From: Microbacterium azadirachtae
GTDB lineage: Bacteria; Actinomycetota; Actinomycetes; Actinomycetales; Microbacteriaceae
Direction of reading: 5' to 3'
NCBI RefSeq assembly: GCF_000956545.1
Contig: NZ_JYIT01000067.1
Coordinates: 1-64,000 of the forward strand
DNA: 64,000 nt
The translations under genes were made by a program, and so were the position numbers. This document shows positions 27,565-37,088 of this stretch, piece after piece. The notes under the pieces were generated by a model that saw nothing but the letters and a program-made list of their open reading frames with translations, searched no databases and was not told where the DNA came from. Each line of letters opens with the position of its first letter. The first letter of the stretch is position 1.

Positions 27565-28452
27565 CTACCAGTTTGCGGTCGTCACGGTGGGCGTCACCGT
27601 GACGAATTGTGTTCCAGACAGGGTCCGGGTGCCGCCGATCGTGACCGGGAAATCCCCATTGCCGATCGAGCCCGACCCGTTGAGCCGGAAGCTCAGGCTG
27701 CTGGTCGAGCCCGCGGACGTGCTGCCCGTGAAGGTGAAGACGTAGGTGACCGTGTCGCCCGATGAACTGGCGCTGGTGAAACTCCATCCCGCCCCCGAGA
27801 CGACCGTGGCCGCTGTCGGTCCGCTGCCGATCAGAACGTGCTTGTTCGGCTTCTGCTGAACGCTGAAGGTCAGCGTCGCGTTCGTCACCGCTGCCACCCC
27901 AGCCGGCGGAGTGAATGAGGCGGTGCCTGCAAGGTAGGCGCTGGTGTGCGTACCCGCGTTGAGGGTGGCGCTCATGCCGCTGAACGGCACGATCGGTGCT
28001 CCGAAGTCGATGCCCTTGGAGATCTGGCAGGCGCCCTTGGTCCACACGGCGCTTCCCGTGTAGCCGCCGGTGAAAGAGCCTCCGAACGAGACGGTCGTGC
28101 CGGTGGCTCCGGTGATCTCCAGCTGGACGTTGCCGTTGGCCAGGTTGGTGCGCGTGATGGTGGTGCCGGACGTGGTCTGCGCCGGCACGGTGATGCTGGG
28201 CCCACCCGCCTTCGGCACCAGGGTGATCACGAGCGACCACCCCGTCAGCGGCTGGGCACCCCCGGCCTTGTTGACGCCGAAGGTCGCGGTGTAGTTCGAC
28301 CCCGTGGCGACGATCCCCGCCCCGCCGACGCTGAAGTCGGCGCAGCCGCTCGCCGCATAGGCCGGCACGGCCACCGCCGCGGCCAGCACCGGCACGCTCC
28401 AGGCGGCACCCCTGAGCACGGCTCGACGGCCGATCCCCGCGTTCTCGGTCAT
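27565..28452 (-). CDS. Tat-exported surface protein with GAAWS-type leader
   Basis: 295 residues from ATG 28452, preceded by GGGAG at a good distance. Twin-arginine leader GRRAVLRGAAWSVPVLAAAVAVPAYAAS; likely cleavage after AYA (about residue 33). The mature part is rich in Gly, Thr and Ser with beta-strand periodicity and looks like an extracellular, Ig-like or DUF-type surface protein. No C-terminal anchor (ends TVTPTVTTANW) is visible. The leader is strikingly like that of the protein at 47474. Function unknown. Confidence 0.8.
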   Translation of the reverse strand: MTENAGIGRRAVLRGAAWSVPVLAAAVAVPAYAASGCADFSVGGAGIVATGSNYTATFGVNKAGGAQPLTGWSLVITLVPKAGGPSITVPAQTTSGTTITRTNLANGNVQLEITGATGTTVSFGGSFTGGYTGSAVWTKGACQISKGIDFGAPIVPFSGMSATLNAGTHTSAYLAGTASFTPPAGVAAVTNATLTFSVQQKPNKHVLIGSGPTAATVVSGAGWSFTSASSSGDTVTYVFTFTGSTSAGSTSSLSFRLNGSGSIGNGDFPVTIGGTRTLSGTQFVTVTPTVTTANW

Positions 28453-28665
28453 GATGTCTCCCAGATGGCTTCCGCCTACATCGAGCTCGACCGCATCCGG
28501 TCCCATCCGGATGCGAGCTCAGCGCCCCAGCGCTTGGTGTCCCGCCCTCATGACAGCGCATGGTCGCCAGGCCCCCAACGCCATCCGGCGCGAAACGACG
28601 CGTGCGGACGCAGAGGTGTCGCGTTCGGCACGACTCCCACGGCGGCCTCGGCCGAACGCAGGGCG

Positions 28666-29475
28666 TCAGCCGGCGAGACGCACACCCATGCGCACCACCG
28701 ACGGCGCGGGCAGCCCCTCGCGCACCATCGCCCTGGCCAGCGGCGAACCGCCGGAGAACCCGACGCGGTGCGCGATCTCGTCGATGCTGGACGTCCCGGT
28801 CGGATCCTCGCTGAGCAGCCTCACCGCGGCATCGAGGCGCGCGTGCCGCACCTCCCGCGCGATCGTCGTGCCCTGTGCGTGGAACTGCCTCTCCAACTGA
28901 CGGACCGAGAGGTTCACCGCCTCGGCGATGCGCCGCGAGCTGAGCGCCGGATCGGCGTGCATCCGCAGGATCACCGAGAGGGCACGCCGCATCGGGTTCG
29001 GCGCCTCCTGCACCGCCTCGACGGTCAGCAGGCGAGCGACCATGTCGCGGATGAGCAGCTCGATATGCGGATGGGGAACGCCCATCGCCTCACGGTCGAC
29101 CGCGAGCACGACCTCGGCGGCGAAGGCGATGACGCCGCTGAGCAGAGTCTCCCCGCCTGCCGCGACCCGCACCCCCGGAGACACCGTCTCTCCTGGCGGC
29201 AGGGCGAGCGTGATCGAGACGAGGTCGCTGGGGCGCAGTACCGCCGCCATCGCGGAGCTGTCGGACATCAGCAGAGCCCCGTTCTGCGTGATCTCGAATG
29301 GGGACGATCCGCCCCGGACGGCCACGCGACCCCTTCGCACGCCATGCACGGAGAGCATCCCGGCCCCCGCCGTGAGCGAAAGCACGCCCCCGGTCGCCCT
29401 CGTCGAGCGGATCCGGATGTCCCCGAAGGTGCGCTCCACGACCTGCGTAGCCGGCCCGGTCGACACGGCGGTCAT
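28666..29475 (-). CDS. AraC-type transcriptional regulator
   Basis: 269 residues from ATG 29475. The C-terminal 100 residues form an AraC double helix-turn-helix (RRIAEAVNLSVRQLERQFHAQG for the first; IDEIAHRVGFSGGSPLARAM for the second). The N-terminal half is an AraC-binding-like beta domain resembling AraC_binding_2 proteins. ATGA overlap with the tyrosine autokinase gene ahead of it implies joint expression, so it may control polysaccharide synthesis or report on it. An operonic AraC regulator behind a Wzc-type kinase is not a common arrangement. Confidence 0.85.
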   Translation of the reverse strand: MTAVSTGPATQVVERTFGDIRIRSTRATGGVLSLTAGAGMLSVHGVRRGRVAVRGGSSPFEITQNGALLMSDSSAMAAVLRPSDLVSITLALPPGETVSPGVRVAAGGETLLSGVIAFAAEVVLAVDREAMGVPHPHIELLIRDMVARLLTVEAVQEAPNPMRRALSVILRMHADPALSSRRIAEAVNLSVRQLERQFHAQGTTIAREVRHARLDAAVRLLSEDPTGTSSIDEIAHRVGFSGGSPLARAMVREGLPAPSVVRMGVRLAG

Positions 29476-30965
29476 CGCTCCGCCTCGGCGAGCACCTCGT
29501 GGAGAGGCGCCGCGTCCGGGTTCGCGGACACGTATCCCGCGTTCTTGCCGACGTAGCCGCCGCCGTAGTAGCCGTAGCCTGCACGATCCATTCCCTTGAC
29601 CGGGATCCGGTTGATCACGATCCCCAGTGCCACTGCCCCGGCCTTGGCGAGGTTCGACAGCGCCTTGCCCAGCTCGTCGATGTGCGTGCGCCCCGCCCGC
29701 ACCACCACGATGGCGCCATCGGCCTGGTTCGCGAGAATCGCCCCATCGGTCACGGGCAGCAGCGGCGGCGCGTCCACCAGCACGATCGCGTGCTCGCTGA
29801 GCTCGCGCAGCAGGTCCCGCATCACCTGTGTGCCGACGAGCTCGCTCGGGTTCGGAGGGACCGTGCCCGACGTCAGCAGGTAGAGGTTGCGATGCCACGC
29901 GGTGCGCTGCAGGACCTGGCCGATCTGCGCACTGCCGACGAGCACATCGGTGAGGCCCGCCGCCCCGCTCACCCCGAAGCTCTCCGCGACGGTCGGCCGA
30001 CGCAGATCTCCGTCGACGAGCACCACCCGTCGTCCGGATTCGGCGATCGCCAGCGCGAGGTTGGCCACGACGGTGGACTTGCCGTCGCCGGGCACGGGGC
30101 TGGTCAGGACGATGACGCGCGGCGGGTCGTCCACATGCAGGAACTGGATGTTCGTCCGCAGCTCGCGCAGCGCCTCGGCCAGTCGCAGATGCTCGTTGTC
30201 GGCTCGTGCGCTCGAGGTGCTGATCAGGCGACGACCGGCGCCGGCGAGGACGTCGTCGACCGGCAGGGTCCCGACCACGGACACGTCGTAGGTGCTCTCC
30301 ACCGCGGCGGCGGAGCGGATCCGCTTGTCGACCGTGCTGCGCACCAGCGCCCATGCGATGCCGAGCGCGAGTCCGATGAGCGCGCCGAGGAGAAGGTTCA
30401 GCCTCAGGTTCGGCGAGCTCGGCGCACTGGGCAGGACCGCGGTGTCGCCGGGGACGAGCGCGACCACCGCGGCACCGGCCGGATCGCCCTCCGCCGGCGC
30501 GGCGGCTCCGCCCTCAGTCAGCACCTCCCCGCTCTCGAGCTTCTGGACCTCGACGGCGAGGGCGCGGATCCAGGCGTTCGCCAGATCCTGCGCCTGCTGC
30601 GGCGTCGCCGCCTGGGCCGTGATCCGCAGCGTCACGGTGTCGAGCGGCACGGATGCCGAGATCTGGTTGACGAGCGTCTGCGGAGTGGTCTTGAGATCGA
30701 GCTGGCCGATCACCGCCTGCGCGATCGTGCGGTTCTTGGCGATCTCGACGTAGGACTTCGCGCGCGACTTCGCGTAGGCGTCTCCGAGCGAGGCGATGCC
30801 CGTGGATCCGCCGCTCTGCGAGACGACGAACCCGCTCGCGTCCGCGGTGTACACCTTCGGCATCAGCGCGCTCACCCCGAACGCGACGGCCAGCCCCAGA
30901 CCGATGCTCAGCGCGATCGCGCCCCAGTGCCGACGTACGAGACGCCCATAGTCTTCGAGATTCAC
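29472..30965 (-). CDS. Polysaccharide chain-length protein / bacterial tyrosine autokinase (Wzc/CpsCD type)
   Basis: 497 residues in one chain. Wzz domain with membrane helices at about 14-36 and 187-209; extracellular part between. The cytoplasmic BY-kinase has Walker A VPGDGKST (291-298), Walker A-prime VLVDGD (315-320) and Walker B VLVDAP (395-400). The C-terminus carries the tyrosine cluster Tyr464, 466, 467, 471, 478, which is autophosphorylated in this family to control polymer length and export. Start GTG 30965 with GGGGAG upstream; TATACT (31026-31021) is a likely -10. No polymerase or flippase lies nearby. Confidence 0.93.
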   Translation of the reverse strand: MNLEDYGRLVRRHWGAIALSIGLGLAVAFGVSALMPKVYTADASGFVVSQSGGSTGIASLGDAYAKSRAKSYVEIAKNRTIAQAVIGQLDLKTTPQTLVNQISASVPLDTVTLRITAQAATPQQAQDLANAWIRALAVEVQKLESGEVLTEGGAAAPAEGDPAGAAVVALVPGDTAVLPSAPSSPNLRLNLLLGALIGLALGIAWALVRSTVDKRIRSAAAVESTYDVSVVGTLPVDDVLAGAGRRLISTSSARADNEHLRLAEALRELRTNIQFLHVDDPPRVIVLTSPVPGDGKSTVVANLALAIAESGRRVVLVDGDLRRPTVAESFGVSGAAGLTDVLVGSAQIGQVLQRTAWHRNLYLLTSGTVPPNPSELVGTQVMRDLLRELSEHAIVLVDAPPLLPVTDGAILANQADGAIVVVRAGRTHIDELGKALSNLAKAGAVALGIVINRIPVKGMDRAGYGYYGGGYVGKNAGYVSANPDAAPLHEVLAEAER

Positions 30966-31020
30966 ATCTGCTCCCCAGCAGCATCAGACAAACCCGCTCG
31001 TCCTCCCACAGGACAGTCGC

Positions 31021-31026
31021 AGTATA
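31021..31026 (-). promoter_or_regulatory. -10 box of the tyrosine autokinase operon
   Basis: TATACT on the minus strand, about 55 bases before the GTG at 30965. The matching -35 position falls inside the terminator hairpin of the upstream gene and is not conserved. Confidence 0.5.
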
Positions 31027-31036
31027 TCGAGCACGA

Positions 31037-31070
31037 CGAAGGGCGGGGAGCCCGTGCTCCCCGCCCTTCG
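31037..31070 (-). terminator. Hairpin terminator after the 74-residue antitoxin-like gene
   Basis: CGAAGGGCGGGGAGC (31037-31051), loop CCGT, GCTCCCCGCCCTTCG (31056-31070): a perfect 15-bp stem 28 bases after the stop at 31098. Confidence 0.88.
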
Positions 31071-31097
31071 CGAGATGTCAGTGCGACGCGTCAGGCG

Positions 31098-31322
31098 TCA
31101 CTCGTTGCCGACCTGCTTGTCGAGGTTGTCGCGCACCCCGTCGATCTGCTCGGCGGCGCCGGGAGCGACCTTCTTGGCGAGATCCGCAGCGCCACCCAGA
31201 ACGGTGTCGCTGATGCCTTCGGCCTGCTCGCTGTGCAGCAGCTCCTCGACCTTGTCCTTGTTCTCCTCGAAGAACTCCTTGCCCTTGTTCACCGCGTCGT
31301 TGATGGCGTCACCGAGACCCAT
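31098..31322 (-). CDS. Rv0909/MT0933-like antitoxin family protein
   Basis: 74 residues, small, acidic, helical: MGLGDAINDAVNKGKEFFEENKDKVEELL, then a hydrophobic ADLAKKVAPGAAEQIDGV helix. This resembles the MT0933-like antitoxin family (Pfam PF14013). GGGAGGG precedes the ATG at a proper distance, and a strong hairpin follows. There is no toxin gene beside it, so an antitoxin role is doubtful; a general stress or envelope role is equally possible. Confidence 0.75.
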   Translation of the reverse strand: MGLGDAINDAVNKGKEFFEENKDKVEELLHSEQAEGISDTVLGGAADLAKKVAPGAAEQIDGVRDNLDKQVGNE

Positions 31323-31480
31323 GGGGTTTCCCTCCCTAGATCGAGCCGACTGTCGGCCCGCACGTCGCCATTCTGCCGCTCAGGACCCCGGAACGGAACC
31401 CTTGGCGCACCACGTGTCGGCAGATGAAGCAGCATCGACGTGGGGCGGATTTCCCGCCCCCGAACGCCGCCCGACAACGA

Positions 31481-31514
31481 CACAGGGGCCGGGCCCGAAG
31501 GCCCGACCCCTGTG
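31481..31514 (-). terminator. Hairpin terminator after tuf
   Basis: CACAGGGGCCGGGCC (31481-31495), loop CGAA, GGCCCGACCCCTGTG (31500-31514), one G:T pair, 16 bases after the tuf stop. Ends the str operon. Confidence 0.88.
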
Positions 31515-31529
31515 CGCAGAAGCAGATGC

Positions 31530-32723
31530 TTACTTGATGACCTTGGTCACCGTGCCGGCGCCGACGGTGCGGCCACCCTCACGGATCGCGAAGCCGAGGC
31601 CCTCTTCCATGGCGATCGGCTGGATGAGGTCGACCTTCATGTCCGTGGTGTCACCGGGCATGACCATCTCGGTGCCCTCGGGCAGCGTGATGACGCCGGT
31701 CACGTCCGTGGTGCGGAAGTAGAACTGCGGACGGTAGTTCGTGTAGAAGGGGTTGTGGCGGCCACCCTCGTCCTTGGACAGGATGTACGCGGTGCCCTCG
31801 AACTCGGTGTGCGGGGTGATCGAACCCGGCTTCACGACGACCTGGCCGCGCTCGACGTCCTCGCGCTTGGTGCCACGGAGGAGAAGACCGCAGTTCTCGC
31901 CGGCCCACGCCTCATCGAGCTGCTTGTGGAACATCTCGATACCCGTGACCGTGGTCTTCTGCGTCGGGCGGATGCCGACGATCTCGACCTCGGAGTTGAT
32001 GGCGAGGGTGCCACGCTCGGCGCGACCGGTGACGACCGTGCCACGACCGGTGATCGTGAAGACGTCCTCGATCGGCATCAGGAACGGCTTGTCCTTGTCG
32101 CGCACCGGGTCCGGGATGGACTCGTCGACAGCCTCCATGAGCTCGACGATCGACTGCACCCACTTCTCGTCGCCCTCGAGAGCCTTGAGGCCCGAGACGC
32201 GCACGACGGGGGCGTTGTCGCCATCGAAGTCCTGCGACGACAGCAGCTCGCGGACCTCGAGCTCGACGAGCTCCAGGATCTCCTCGTCGTCGACCATGTC
32301 GCTCTTGTTCAGCGCGACGAGCAGGTACGGCACGCCGACCTGCTTGGCGAGCAGCACGTGCTCACGGGTCTGAGCCATCGGGCCGTCGGTGGCGGCGACC
32401 ACGAGGATCGCGCCGTCCATCTGAGCCGCACCGGTGATCATGTTCTTGATGTAGTCGGCGTGACCGGGCGCGTCGACGTGAGCGTAGTGACGCTTCGGGG
32501 TCTCGTACTCGACGTGCGAGATGTTGATCGTGATACCGCGCTGACGCTCCTCAGGAGCGGAGTCGATCGACGCGAAGTCGCGCTGAACGTTGGTGGCCGA
32601 CGGGAACTTGTCGGCGAGCACCTTCGAGATCGCAGCGGTGAGCGTGGTCTTGCCGTGGTCGACGTGACCGATCGTTCCGATGTTCACGTGCGGCTTGGTC
32701 CGCTCGAACTTGGCCTTAGCCAC
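31530..32723 (-). CDS. tuf: Elongation factor Tu
   Basis: 397 residues; brings aminoacyl-tRNA to the ribosome. GTP motifs [18 protein letters not shown] and the switch I/II regions are complete. GTG start at 32723 with AGGAGG at optimal distance. Last gene of the str operon, 211 bases after fusA; the gap holds a double core repeat and a TAAACT box (32803-32798) that may let tuf be made separately, as is common. Confidence 0.99.
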   Translation of the reverse strand: MAKAKFERTKPHVNIGTIGHVDHGKTTLTAAISKVLADKFPSATNVQRDFASIDSAPEERQRGITINISHVEYETPKRHYAHVDAPGHADYIKNMITGAAQMDGAILVVAATDGPMAQTREHVLLAKQVGVPYLLVALNKSDMVDDEEILELVELEVRELLSSQDFDGDNAPVVRVSGLKALEGDEKWVQSIVELMEAVDESIPDPVRDKDKPFLMPIEDVFTITGRGTVVTGRAERGTLAINSEVEIVGIRPTQKTTVTGIEMFHKQLDEAWAGENCGLLLRGTKREDVERGQVVVKPGSITPHTEFEGTAYILSKDEGGRHNPFYTNYRPQFYFRTTDVTGVITLPEGTEMVMPGDTTDMKVDLIQPIAMEEGLGFAIREGGRTVGAGTVTKVIK

Positions 32724-32842
32724 TGGGTCCTCCTCAGGACGTCATGTAGGGGCACCGGGCACTGGATTGTGACCGCTTTCCTACGGGTTTGATTCTCAGT
32801 TTAGTAGAGAGACGATGTGAAGTTGTCTGAGTGCCTGGGCGG

Positions 32843-32915
32843 CGGGATCCGAATCGGTCCCTGAGGTTCTCGAAGGGTGGTCCCTGAGGTTCTCGAAGGG
32901 CCGAATCAGATCCCG
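32843..32915. repeat. Nested palindrome with two cores, fusA-tuf gap
   Basis: Arms CGGGATCCGAATCGG (32843-32857) and CCGAATCAGATCCCG (32901-32915), two mismatches in 15, enclose two direct copies of GGTCCCTGAGGTTCTCGAAGGG in outline (32856-32877 and 32879-32900), the first overlapping the arm end. It begins 19 bases after the fusA stop. Confidence 0.8.
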
Positions 32916-32934
32916 ACGCGCAGGCTCCTAGGGC

Positions 32935-35049
32935 TTACTCGCCCTTGGTCTTCTGGATGATCTCGTCGGCGACGGCCTTCGGGACCTCGGCGTAGCTGTC
33001 GAACTCCATCGAGTAGACGGCGCGGCCCGAGGTCTTCGAGCGCAGGTCGCCGATGTAGCCGAACATCTCGGACAGCGGCACCGACGCGCGGACGACCTTG
33101 ACGCCCTGGGCGTCCTCCATCGACTGGATCTGGCCACGACGCGAGTTCAGGTCGCCGATGACGTCGCCCATGTACTCCTCGGGAGTACGGACCTCGACGG
33201 CCATCAGCGGCTCGAGCAGCACGGGGTTCGCGCGGCGCACGGCCTCCTTGAAGCCCATGGAGCCGGCGATCTTGAACGCCATCTCCGAGGAGTCGACGTC
33301 GTGCGACGCGCCGTCGATCAGGGTCGCCTTGACGCCGACCATCGGGTAGCCCGCGAGGGCTCCGGTGGCCATGGCGTCCTGGAAGCCCTGGTTGGTCGGC
33401 TCGATGTACTCGCGCGGGATGCGGCCACCGGTGACGCTGTTGACGAACTCGTAGGTCTGCTCCGCGGTCACCTCGAGGGGCTCGATGGTGAACTGGATCT
33501 TCGCGAACTGGCCCGATCCACCCGTCTGCTTCTTGTGGGTGTAGTCGTGCTTCTCGACGGCCTTCTTGATCGTCTCGCGGTACGCCACCTGCGGCTTGCC
33601 GACGTTGGCCTCGACCTTGAACTCGCGCTTCATGCGGTCCACGAGGATGTCCAGGTGCAGCTCGCCCATGCCCTTGATGGTCGTCTGACCGGTCTCGGGG
33701 TTGAGCTCCGTGCGGAACGTCGGGTCCTCTTCGGCGAGCTTCTGGATCGCGGTGCCCAGCTTCTCCTGGTCGGCCTTGGTCTTCGGCTCGATGGCGACCT
33801 CGATGACCGGCTCCGGGAACGTCATCGACTCGAGGACGACCGGGGCGGCCGGGTCGGCGAGGGTGTCACCGGTGGTGGTGTCCTTCAGGCCGATGACGGC
33901 GTAGATGTTGCCGGCGGTCAGCTTGTCGACCGGGTTCTCCTTGTTGGCGTGCATCTGGAAGATCTTCCCGATGCGCTCCTTCTTGCCCTTGGTCGAGTTG
34001 ATGACCTGGGCGCCCGACTCAAGCTCGCCCGAGTAGACGCGCACGTAGGTGAGACGACCGAAGAACGGGTGCACGGCGACCTTGAAGGCCAGGGCGGAGA
34101 AGGGATCCTTCGCGTCGGGGTGACGCTCGATGATCTTCTCCTCGTCCTTCGGGTCGTGCGCCTCGATGGCCGGGATGTCCAGCGGCGACGGCAGGAAGTC
34201 GACGACGGCGTCCAGCATCGGCTGCACACCGCGGTTCTTGAACGCGGAGCCGCAGAGCACCGGGTAGATCTCGCTGGCGATGACCATCTTGCGGATGGCG
34301 CCCTTGATCTCGGCGACGGTGAGCTCCTCGCCGCCGAAGAACTTCTCGAGAAGCTCCTCGTCGGTCTCGGCGACCGTCTCCAGCAGCTGCTGGCGGTACT
34401 CCTCGGCGCGGTCCTTGAGGTCGGCCGGGATCTCCTGCACCTCGTACGAGGCGCCCATGGTCACGTCACCCTTGGCATCGCCGGGCCACACCAGGGCACG
34501 CATCTCGATGAGGTCGACGACGCCGACGAAGTCGTTCTCGGCACCGATCGGCAGCTGCAGCACGAGGGGCTTGGCGCCGAGGCGGTTCACGATGGTGTCG
34601 ACGGTGTAGTAGAAGTCCGCGCCGAGCTTGTCCATCTTGTTGACGAAGCAGATGCGGGGGACGTTGTACTTGTCGGCCTGACGCCACACGGTCTCGGACT
34701 GGGGCTCCACGCCCTCCTTGCCGTCGAACACGGCGACCGCACCGTCGAGGACGCGGAGCGAGCGCTCCACCTCGACCGTGAAGTCCACGTGACCGGGGGT
34801 GTCGATGATGTTGATCTGGTTCTTGTTCCAGAAGCAGGTCACGGCGGCAGACGTGATCGTGATGCCGCGCTCCTTCTCCTGCTCCATCCAGTCGGTCGTC
34901 GACGCACCGTCGTGGGTCTCGCCGAGCTTGTGGTTCACACCCGTGTAGAACAGGATGCGCTCGGTCGTCGTGGTCTTACCGGCATCGATGTGCGCCATGA
35001 TGCCGATGTTGCGGACCTTGCTCAGGTCGGTGAGCACTTCTTGTGCCAC
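32935..35049 (-). CDS. fusA: Elongation factor G
   Basis: 704 residues; GTPase that drives translocation and, with RRF, ribosome recycling. Motifs [24 protein letters not shown] and NKMDK are complete, as are domain IV tip residues. Start GTG 35049 ([16 protein letters not shown]). Order rpsL-rpsG-fusA-tuf is standard; the 155-bp gap from rpsG holds a 90-bp palindrome. Confidence 0.99.
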   Translation of the reverse strand: MAQEVLTDLSKVRNIGIMAHIDAGKTTTTERILFYTGVNHKLGETHDGASTTDWMEQEKERGITITSAAVTCFWNKNQINIIDTPGHVDFTVEVERSLRVLDGAVAVFDGKEGVEPQSETVWRQADKYNVPRICFVNKMDKLGADFYYTVDTIVNRLGAKPLVLQLPIGAENDFVGVVDLIEMRALVWPGDAKGDVTMGASYEVQEIPADLKDRAEEYRQQLLETVAETDEELLEKFFGGEELTVAEIKGAIRKMVIASEIYPVLCGSAFKNRGVQPMLDAVVDFLPSPLDIPAIEAHDPKDEEKIIERHPDAKDPFSALAFKVAVHPFFGRLTYVRVYSGELESGAQVINSTKGKKERIGKIFQMHANKENPVDKLTAGNIYAVIGLKDTTTGDTLADPAAPVVLESMTFPEPVIEVAIEPKTKADQEKLGTAIQKLAEEDPTFRTELNPETGQTTIKGMGELHLDILVDRMKREFKVEANVGKPQVAYRETIKKAVEKHDYTHKKQTGGSGQFAKIQFTIEPLEVTAEQTYEFVNSVTGGRIPREYIEPTNQGFQDAMATGALAGYPMVGVKATLIDGASHDVDSSEMAFKIAGSMGFKEAVRRANPVLLEPLMAVEVRTPEEYMGDVIGDLNSRRGQIQSMEDAQGVKVVRASVPLSEMFGYIGDLRSKTSGRAVYSMEFDSYAEVPKAVADEIIQKTKGE

Positions 35050-35102
35050 GGGGGTGTCCTTATCTTCTTGCTGTCGTTATGCGACGAAGGAAAGTGTGGG
35101 GT

Positions 35103-35192
35103 GCCGGGATCGGATCCCCGATCCTTCGGCCCTTCAGCCCTTCGAGAGCCTCAGGGACCGAGGGACCGAGGGACCGGCGATCCGATCCCGGC
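35103..35192. repeat. 90-bp nested palindrome with core repeat, rpsG-fusA gap
   Basis: Perfect 14-bp arms GCCGGGATCGGATC (35103-35116) and GATCCGATCCCGGC (35179-35192). Inside is CCCTTCGAGAGCCTCAGGGACC, in outline, at about 35139-35158, followed by three GGGACCGA tandem units (35154-35175). The end of the arm is 12 bases after the rpsG stop. Confidence 0.85.
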
Positions 35193-35204
35193 CCGACTGG
35201 ATGA

Positions 35205-35675
35205 TTACCAGCGGTAGTGCGCGAACGCGCGGTTCGACTCGGCCATCTTGTGGGTGTCCTCGCGGCGCTTGACCGCGGCACCCAGGCCGTTCGAGGCGTC
35301 CAGGATCTCGTTCTGGAGGCGCTCGGTCATGGTCTTCTCACGACGGCTCTTGGCGTAGCCCACGAGCCAGCGGAGGGCGAGGGTGTTCGCGCGGTGCGGC
35401 TTCACCTCGACCGGGACCTGGTAGGTCGAACCGCCGACGCGGCGGCTCTTGACCTCGAGAGTCGGGCGGATGTTGTCGAGAGCCTTCTTCAGGGTCGCGA
35501 CGGCATCCTGGCCGCTCTTCGCCTCGACGCCGGTGAGGGCGCCGTAGACGATGGCCTCAGCGAGCGACTTCTTGCCGTCGATGAGGATCTTGTTGACCAG
35601 CTGGCTGACGATCGGTGCGCCGTAGACCGGGTCGTTGACGACGGGGCGCTTGGGGGCGGGGCCCTTACGAGGCAT
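35205..35675 (-). CDS. rpsG: 30S ribosomal protein S7
   Basis: 156 residues; head protein that starts assembly of the 3' domain and contacts E-site t[34 protein letters not shown] and the end [13 protein letters not shown] are diagnostic. Five bases after rpsL. In enterobacteria S7 represses this operon between rpsL and rpsG; the short gap here makes that site unlikely. Confidence 0.98.
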   Translation of the reverse strand: MPRKGPAPKRPVVNDPVYGAPIVSQLVNKILIDGKKSLAEAIVYGALTGVEAKSGQDAVATLKKALDNIRPTLEVKSRRVGGSTYQVPVEVKPHRANTLALRWLVGYAKSRREKTMTERLQNEILDASNGLGAAVKRREDTHKMAESNRAFAHYRW

Positions 35676-35680
35676 CTAAC

Positions 35681-36049
35681 TCAACCCTTCTTCGCGCCGT
35701 AGCGGGAACGAGCCTGCTTACGGTTCTTGACGGCCTGGGTGTCCAGGGCGCCACGGACGATCTTGTAGCGGACACCGGGGAGGTCCTTCACACGACCACC
35801 GCGCACGAGCACCAGCGAGTGCTCCTGCAGGTTGTGGCCCTCACCGGGGATGTACGCGGTGACCTCGGTGCCGTTGCGGAGCTTCACACGAGCGACCTTG
35901 CGCATCGCCGAGTTCGGCTTCTTCGGGGTGGTGGTGTACACACGGGTGCACACGCCGGCCTGCTGCGGGTTCGACTTCAGAGCGGGAGCCTTGGTCTTGG
36001 AGACCTTCGGCGAACGGCCCTTGCGAACCAACTGCTGAATAGTTGGCAC
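35681..36049 (-). CDS. rpsL: 30S ribosomal protein S12
   Basis: 122 residues; decoding-centre protein. The streptomycin-related loops read TTPKKPNSA (the Lys43 position) and [11 protein letters not shown] (the Lys88 position), both with the wild-type lysines, so no S12-based streptomycin resistance is predicted. Conserved Asp of KDLPG, a methylthiolation site in some bacteria, is present. First gene of the str operon, with a promoter at 36216-36245. Confidence 0.98.
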   Translation of the reverse strand: MPTIQQLVRKGRSPKVSKTKAPALKSNPQQAGVCTRVYTTTPKKPNSAMRKVARVKLRNGTEVTAYIPGEGHNLQEHSLVLVRGGRVKDLPGVRYKIVRGALDTQAVKNRKQARSRYGAKKG

Positions 36050-36215
36050 TGCTTCTCCTAGTTGTGCTGCACGGTGACAGCGTGATGGGTTTCACATCAG
36101 ACCCGCCCGCACGCCGAGGACGACGTGCGTGTAGATGGTGGGTATGCCGTGGGGGCGGAACCGGCGAGTGCCGGCGCCCGGTACGCGCGCGTCAAGACAC
36201 ACGCATACCCGCTCT

Positions 36216-36245
36216 ATGGTAATGCGCGGTAACACGGTCGGTCAA
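36216..36245 (-). promoter_or_regulatory. str operon promoter
   Basis: Minus strand: TTGACC (36245-36240), 18-base spacer, TACCAT (36221-36216). The RNA would start near 36209, giving a leader of about 160 bases that contains a CCGGCGAGTGCCGG hairpin (about 36163-36176). Confidence 0.7.
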
Positions 36246-36321
36246 ATGGACGCGGCGCGGCGCGCCGGGCGACGCGGAAGCCGTCGAGCCGCGCCGGCGG
36301 ATCTGCCCTGGCCCCGGGGAC

Positions 36322-36969
36322 TCAGAGCGTGTCGGGGTCGAAGGGCGAGTCCAGCGCCTCGGTGAGCTCGGCGAGCATCGCCTCGATCTGGGGCTCGACG
36401 TATTCGCTGATCGCCGCCTGCACGCGCAGCCGATGCCGCAGCAGCAGTCCGCAGATCTCCCGCCCCACGACGTTCGCGTAGTCGTCGGCCAGCGCGACCT
36501 CGTGGCGCAGCGCGGCCTTCGCCTCGTCGCTGAGCGGCGGCAGAGGCGGCAGCTCGCCCGCGTCCTCGTCCGCCATGCCGGCGAGCGTGAACAGGAACGG
36601 CGCACCCGGCACGGGATCGGGATCCAGCGGCATCCCCTCGTACTCGGGCTCGAGATCCTCGGTCGGGCGATAGGCGCGGGCGCGGTTGCGGGCGGCCTGC
36701 TGGTCGAGCTCGCCCTGCAGCATCGGCAGGTTCAGCGCCGTGTACTCGGCGACGGCGTGGTCGACGATCGCCTTGATCCGGGTCGAGAGTCCGTGCTGCA
36801 CGCCGTGCGGGACGTTCGCGCCGATGCCTGCGGCCGACAGCACCGGGGACCCCAGGCAGCGGCGGCACGGCGCGACCCTGCCGCGATGGGTCGCCGGCTC
36901 CCAGCGGGGCACCCAGCGGAGCCAGGCCTCGACGGCCTGGTCCACCTGCGTCTCCAGCGAGCGCTCCAC
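36322..36969 (-). CDS. Conserved-looking cytoplasmic protein of unknown function
   Basis: 215 residues from GTG 36969. I do not recognise the family. Features: helical N-terminus ERSLETQVDQAVEAWLRWVPRW, a CRRC pair (about 35-38) that could bind metal, a helical middle, a Pro/Asp-rich linker (PLDPDPVPG) and a helical C-terminus with EYVEPQIEAMLAELTEAL. No membrane segment. The start is decided by TACGCT (36981-36976) ending seven bases before the GTG, the same geometry as the other leaderless genes here; the frame is open much further upstream but in poor-looking sequence. Confidence 0.7.
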   Translation of the reverse strand: MERSLETQVDQAVEAWLRWVPRWEPATHRGRVAPCRRCLGSPVLSAAGIGANVPHGVQHGLSTRIKAIVDHAVAEYTALNLPMLQGELDQQAARNRARAYRPTEDLEPEYEGMPLDPDPVPGAPFLFTLAGMADEDAGELPPLPPLSDEAKAALRHEVALADDYANVVGREICGLLLRHRLRVQAAISEYVEPQIEAMLAELTEALDSPFDPDTL

Positions 36970-37088
36970 GACACCAGCGTACGGCGCGGACACGCCCGGG
37001 CGGCGACGGCACGCGAGATCCGCGGCGCGCATGCCGGGGTCCCCCGGGTCAGGCCGACGTGACCGGGAGAAGGTCGACCGGCCGGGGC

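Noticed and set aside
31098..31322. Toxin-antitoxin pair
   Set aside because: Only the antitoxin-like half is present; the neighbouring genes are the tyrosine autokinase and tuf.
11004..35192. CRISPR-like interpretation of the repeated cores
   Set aside because: The copies are scattered over 24 kb, unevenly spaced, and flanked by palindromic arms, not by spacers of fixed length.
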